DNA from: Bostrychus sinensis
Taxonomy: Eukaryota; Chordata; Actinopteri; Gobiiformes; Eleotridae
Direction of reading: 5' to 3'
Length of the DNA: 64,000 nt
Assembly (NCBI GenBank): GCA_020698575.1
Contig: CM036242.1
Coordinates: forward strand, 21,834,624 to 21,898,623
Under the pieces are notes generated by a model. The model ran no database searches, was not told the DNA's origin, and was given only the letters and a program-made list of their open reading frames with translations. The translations under genes and the position numbers were made by a program. Position 1 is the first letter of the stretch; every line of letters begins with the position of its first letter. Positions 1 to 64,000 of this stretch are shown here, piece by piece.

Positions 1-675
1 AGGGACGCGACCCTCTCATTCAACGGGGAAAACTCCAACACATGGCGGCTGAGCTGGGGAGCTATGAGCAAGCCCACACCAGCCCGCCGCCTCTCACCGC
101 AGGCAACGCCAGAGTAGAAGAGAGTCCAGCCCCTCTCAAGGAGTTGGGTTCCAGAGCCTAAACTGTGCGTGGAGGCGAGCCCGACTATCTCTAGTCGGTA
201 ACGCTCAACCTCCCGCACAAGCTCAGGCTCCTTCCCCCCCAGCGAGGTGACATTCCATGTCCCAGTTTCTGTGTCCAGGGATCGGGACGCCGAGGCCCCT
301 GCCTTCGACCACTGCCCGATCCTACTTGCACCGGCCCCTTACGGTTCCTCCTGCAGGTGGTGGGTCCACGGCAGGATGGCCCCACGTCGTCCTTTCGGGC
401 TGGGCCACCAGGCGCTCGCAATCGAGCCCCAACCCCAGGCCTGGCTCCAGGGTGGGGCCCTGGCTGCGCCATACCGGGCGACGTAACTGCCTCGTTTTTT
501 AGTCATCATAAGGGTTTTGTGAACCGCTCTTGGTCTGGCTCGTCACCTAGGACCTGTTTGCCATGGGAGACCCTACCAGGAGCATTAAGCCCCCGACAAC
601 ATAGCTCCTAGGATCATTCGGGCACTCAAACACCTCCGCCACGATAAGGTGGCGGTTCAAGGAGGGTTTTTATTG
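1..675 (+). mobile_element. LINE 3' end (non-LTR retrotransposon tail), truncated by window edge
   Basis: This is a GC-rich block set in AT-rich intron, ending near a TGGCGGTTCAAGGAGGG motif. I recognise the block, including the CACCTAGGACCTGTTTGCC stretch at 543-561, as the 3' untranslated end of a dispersed teleost non-LTR element. Its clade is uncertain. Short reading frames here are not genes. The rest of the element, if present, lies off the left edge. Confidence 0.5.
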
Positions 676-2068
676 TAATGGGCATAAAAAGTCAGAGACT
701 AAAAGGTGCATGTAAATTGTATTCAAACATTTAAAGTTGTATAGATGCTCTGTCAATTGTGTAGTTAGAATCTTTTAGCTTTTATTTTTTACAAAAATCA
801 GATCAAAGAGTGGACCATTTTGGTGTCTCTTGTAAAGTTACTTGTATGTACTTGTGCTTTTTAAAATTTGTACCCCTCAATATTTTCACCCAACTTTTTA
901 ACTTTTAAAGGTTTTGGAGGAAAAACTCACTTTTCAACTACCGTAATTGTACCAAATTTTCCCATACAATTCTGTTTTTTTCGGCCCATTCTTTCTCACA
1001 CTCACCACGTGTGCAGGGATACACACAGATGCTCCATTTCTCATGCATACATCCATATGTGATTTATAGGCTGAGCTGTTCTGGGTTCATAAAAGCCATG
1101 ATTTCCCATAAAATGTCAGTGATGGTGGTTAATATGAGGCGTGGAGCATGTGCATGTATGTGTCTGCACATACTGTAGCTGCACAAAGCCAGCAGTCATG
1201 TAAAATATTGATATTCCATGTGTAAATGTCAAGAAGAGAGACTGCCTGTTGTGCTTCCTGACTCTGTGGCTTTTAGTGTGACTTCGGTCCAGCTTATTAA
1301 ATGTAACTCATCTGTAGTTGCATTTGAGCCAATCTATTGAGATTTTAAAACATCTCTTTCTGAAATGTAATTTTTTCGGTGCATGAATAAATATATAATC
1401 CAGCCAAAAGGGGTCACAAGCCAATGTACTCTCTTCGCCTGTCCCAAGACCGGATAAATGGAGCGGGTTGCCTAAGGAAGGGTATCTAGCGTAAAACTTA
1501 TGCCAAATCAATATGTGAATCACTGCACTCTAGGAGACATAGTTTGCTGTGAAAAAGAAGTATGCCTGAATGAACACACCTAACCAATAATTATTTAATA
1601 CAAAATTCATGGCTGTGAAATTATGACTATGACAGTGTACATAAACATTTAAAGTGCAGTTGAACCAAATAGAATTGCCAAGTTTACAGCTTTTAGAAAC
1701 TAGGGTTGAGAGATGTACAATTGTTGTTGTACAGTGTTGTTAGTGTCCTACTTCTGGTATTACCAAATTACTACACTGCAAAAACAAGAGGAACATAAAA
1801 TGCATTTTTTTCTGATTTATTAGCTTTTGGAGGTGGGAGGAACATGTTTGAGGTAAAACTAAACAATTTGAAAGTGAACAATGAAGGGGTAAAATATAGT
1901 TTTAGTGTTTAGTATGTGCCTTTTCAAGTTAACTGAAAAAACAAATTAAGCATTCTAGTAAAAGTCCTAATGCAATATTAAACCTAGTATGCTTATCACA
2001 CGTGTTTATTATCTTGTGCTGCCCTTTATGTAATTAAATATTTTTTATTCTTGTGTGTTTTGTCTTAG
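676..2068. other. ush2a intron, 3' part
   Basis: This is AT-rich intron sequence after the LINE tail. Apart from the LINE fragment at 1405-1515 I see no recognisable feature. It ends at the acceptor of the first exon. Confidence 0.7.
1405..1515 (+). repeat. LINE 3'-end fragment (RTE/Rex3-like?)
   Basis: This short piece shares the CTGTCCCAAG..CGGATAAATG..GGGTTGC pattern common at the 3' ends of fish RTE-type elements. A second, more decayed copy is at 51004-51115. The class assignment is from memory. Confidence 0.45.
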
Positions 2069-63374
<61,306 letters not shown>

Positions 63375-64000
63375 GTAAGTAGCATACCATGTGATCATCT
63401 TGCTCACTTTAATCAGAAACAATTCCCATGCCAGCAAACACTTTGATTAGCATCTACCTTTTGACAGTGTATGTAGGCAAGGAAATGTTTCTCTAATATA
63501 AAAACGGGATCCTTTGGTGCTCGAGTTAGCAGCCTGACCAGGTTTTACTAGTTTTTGAGTATCAGAGCACTGGTACCAACTGGATCTTAGCAGACTTCTA
63601 CTGTCGCTGTGTTGTCACTGTCAAGACCAAATCATTTTATCTAACAATCTATTCTAAACAATATGTCTCACCTATTTAACAGACATAAAAAACACATACA
63701 TTTTAGATATGTCAGGTGGTAGAAAATGAGGACAGGAACTTTAAGGGGATATATTGCAAACTGCAAATTATGCAATCTTTTTTTTTTTTTCACTGTTCAC
63801 TGTATTGTTCCCTCATCAAAACCATACCTGGAGTTATGTTTTGCTTCATTCACACATGTTTAAGTAATCCTCTATTCTCTGGCATGGCCATTCTGAGCCC
63901 TCAAAATGCTCGGTTTCCACTCGGAAACCGGAACTCGGAAATGCTCGGAACTTCTCCTACAAACCCCTGCCTCTCCACCAATCAACAAGCCCTCTACATC
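63375..64000. other. ush2a intron, left part
   Basis: This is plain intron up to 63880. The last 110 bp turn GC-richer with GGTTTCC/GGAAACC inverted copies, probably the edge of an element that continues past the window. Confidence 0.6.

Noticed and set aside
191..611. Several GC-rich overlapping frames
   Set aside because: They lie in the non-coding 3' end of a LINE.
1..2068. First coding exon or promoter of ush2a
   Set aside because: No signal peptide or usherin N-terminus is encoded here, and exon 1 of the window enters in phase 2, so the start lies further left.

Overview
The window is a piece of a ray-finned (teleost) fish genome. Evidence: intron-split vertebrate coding sequence, AT-rich introns, long CA, T and G runs, and typical fish repeats (hAT-like, Tc1/mariner and pogo-like DNA elements, tRNA-derived SINEs, a 5S-rRNA-derived SINE, LINE tails). 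I cannot name the species.

One protein-coding gene fills almost the whole window on the + strand: the usherin gene, ush2a. I could place 45 internal exons between 2069 and 63374 (7,169 bp of coding sequence, about 2,390 residues). Every junction keeps the reading frame. The start codon, signal peptide and first coding exon lie left of the window. The rest of the FN3 array, the transmembrane segment and the PDZ-binding tail lie to the right. From my memory of the human transcript the exons correspond to human exons 3-40. Human needs 38 exons for this stretch and the fish uses 45, because human exons 6, 13, 17, 21 and 32 are each cut by one or two extra introns here.

Domain layout: 2069-12359 laminin-G-like domain; 12258-15463 laminin N-terminal (domain VI); 16727-28166 ten laminin-type EGF repeats; 28257-31067 four FN3 repeats; 34560-35267 the first half of a further FN3; 39752-43687 two laminin-G domains; 43466-43856 what looks like the second half of that same FN3; 45564-63374 about six more FN3 repeats. 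In vertebrates usherin is a large extracellular-matrix / ankle-link protein at the photoreceptor periciliary membrane and hair-cell stereocilia bases.

The rest is intron. Notable contents are a Tc1-type transposon with long terminal repeats and a broken transposase (12677-14222), a foldback element (10561-11396), a hAT-like element (9449-10219), a pogo-like remnant (50464-50996), and a 5S-derived SINE nested in a Tc1-type relic (59856-61376). There are also two decayed local copies of an exon end plus its intron (23286-23450 and 45969-46265), a 14-bp-unit minisatellite (26268-26805), and several unique AT/homeobox-site-rich stretches that look like candidate conserved noncoding elements. I saw no second gene, functional RNA gene or CRISPR array.
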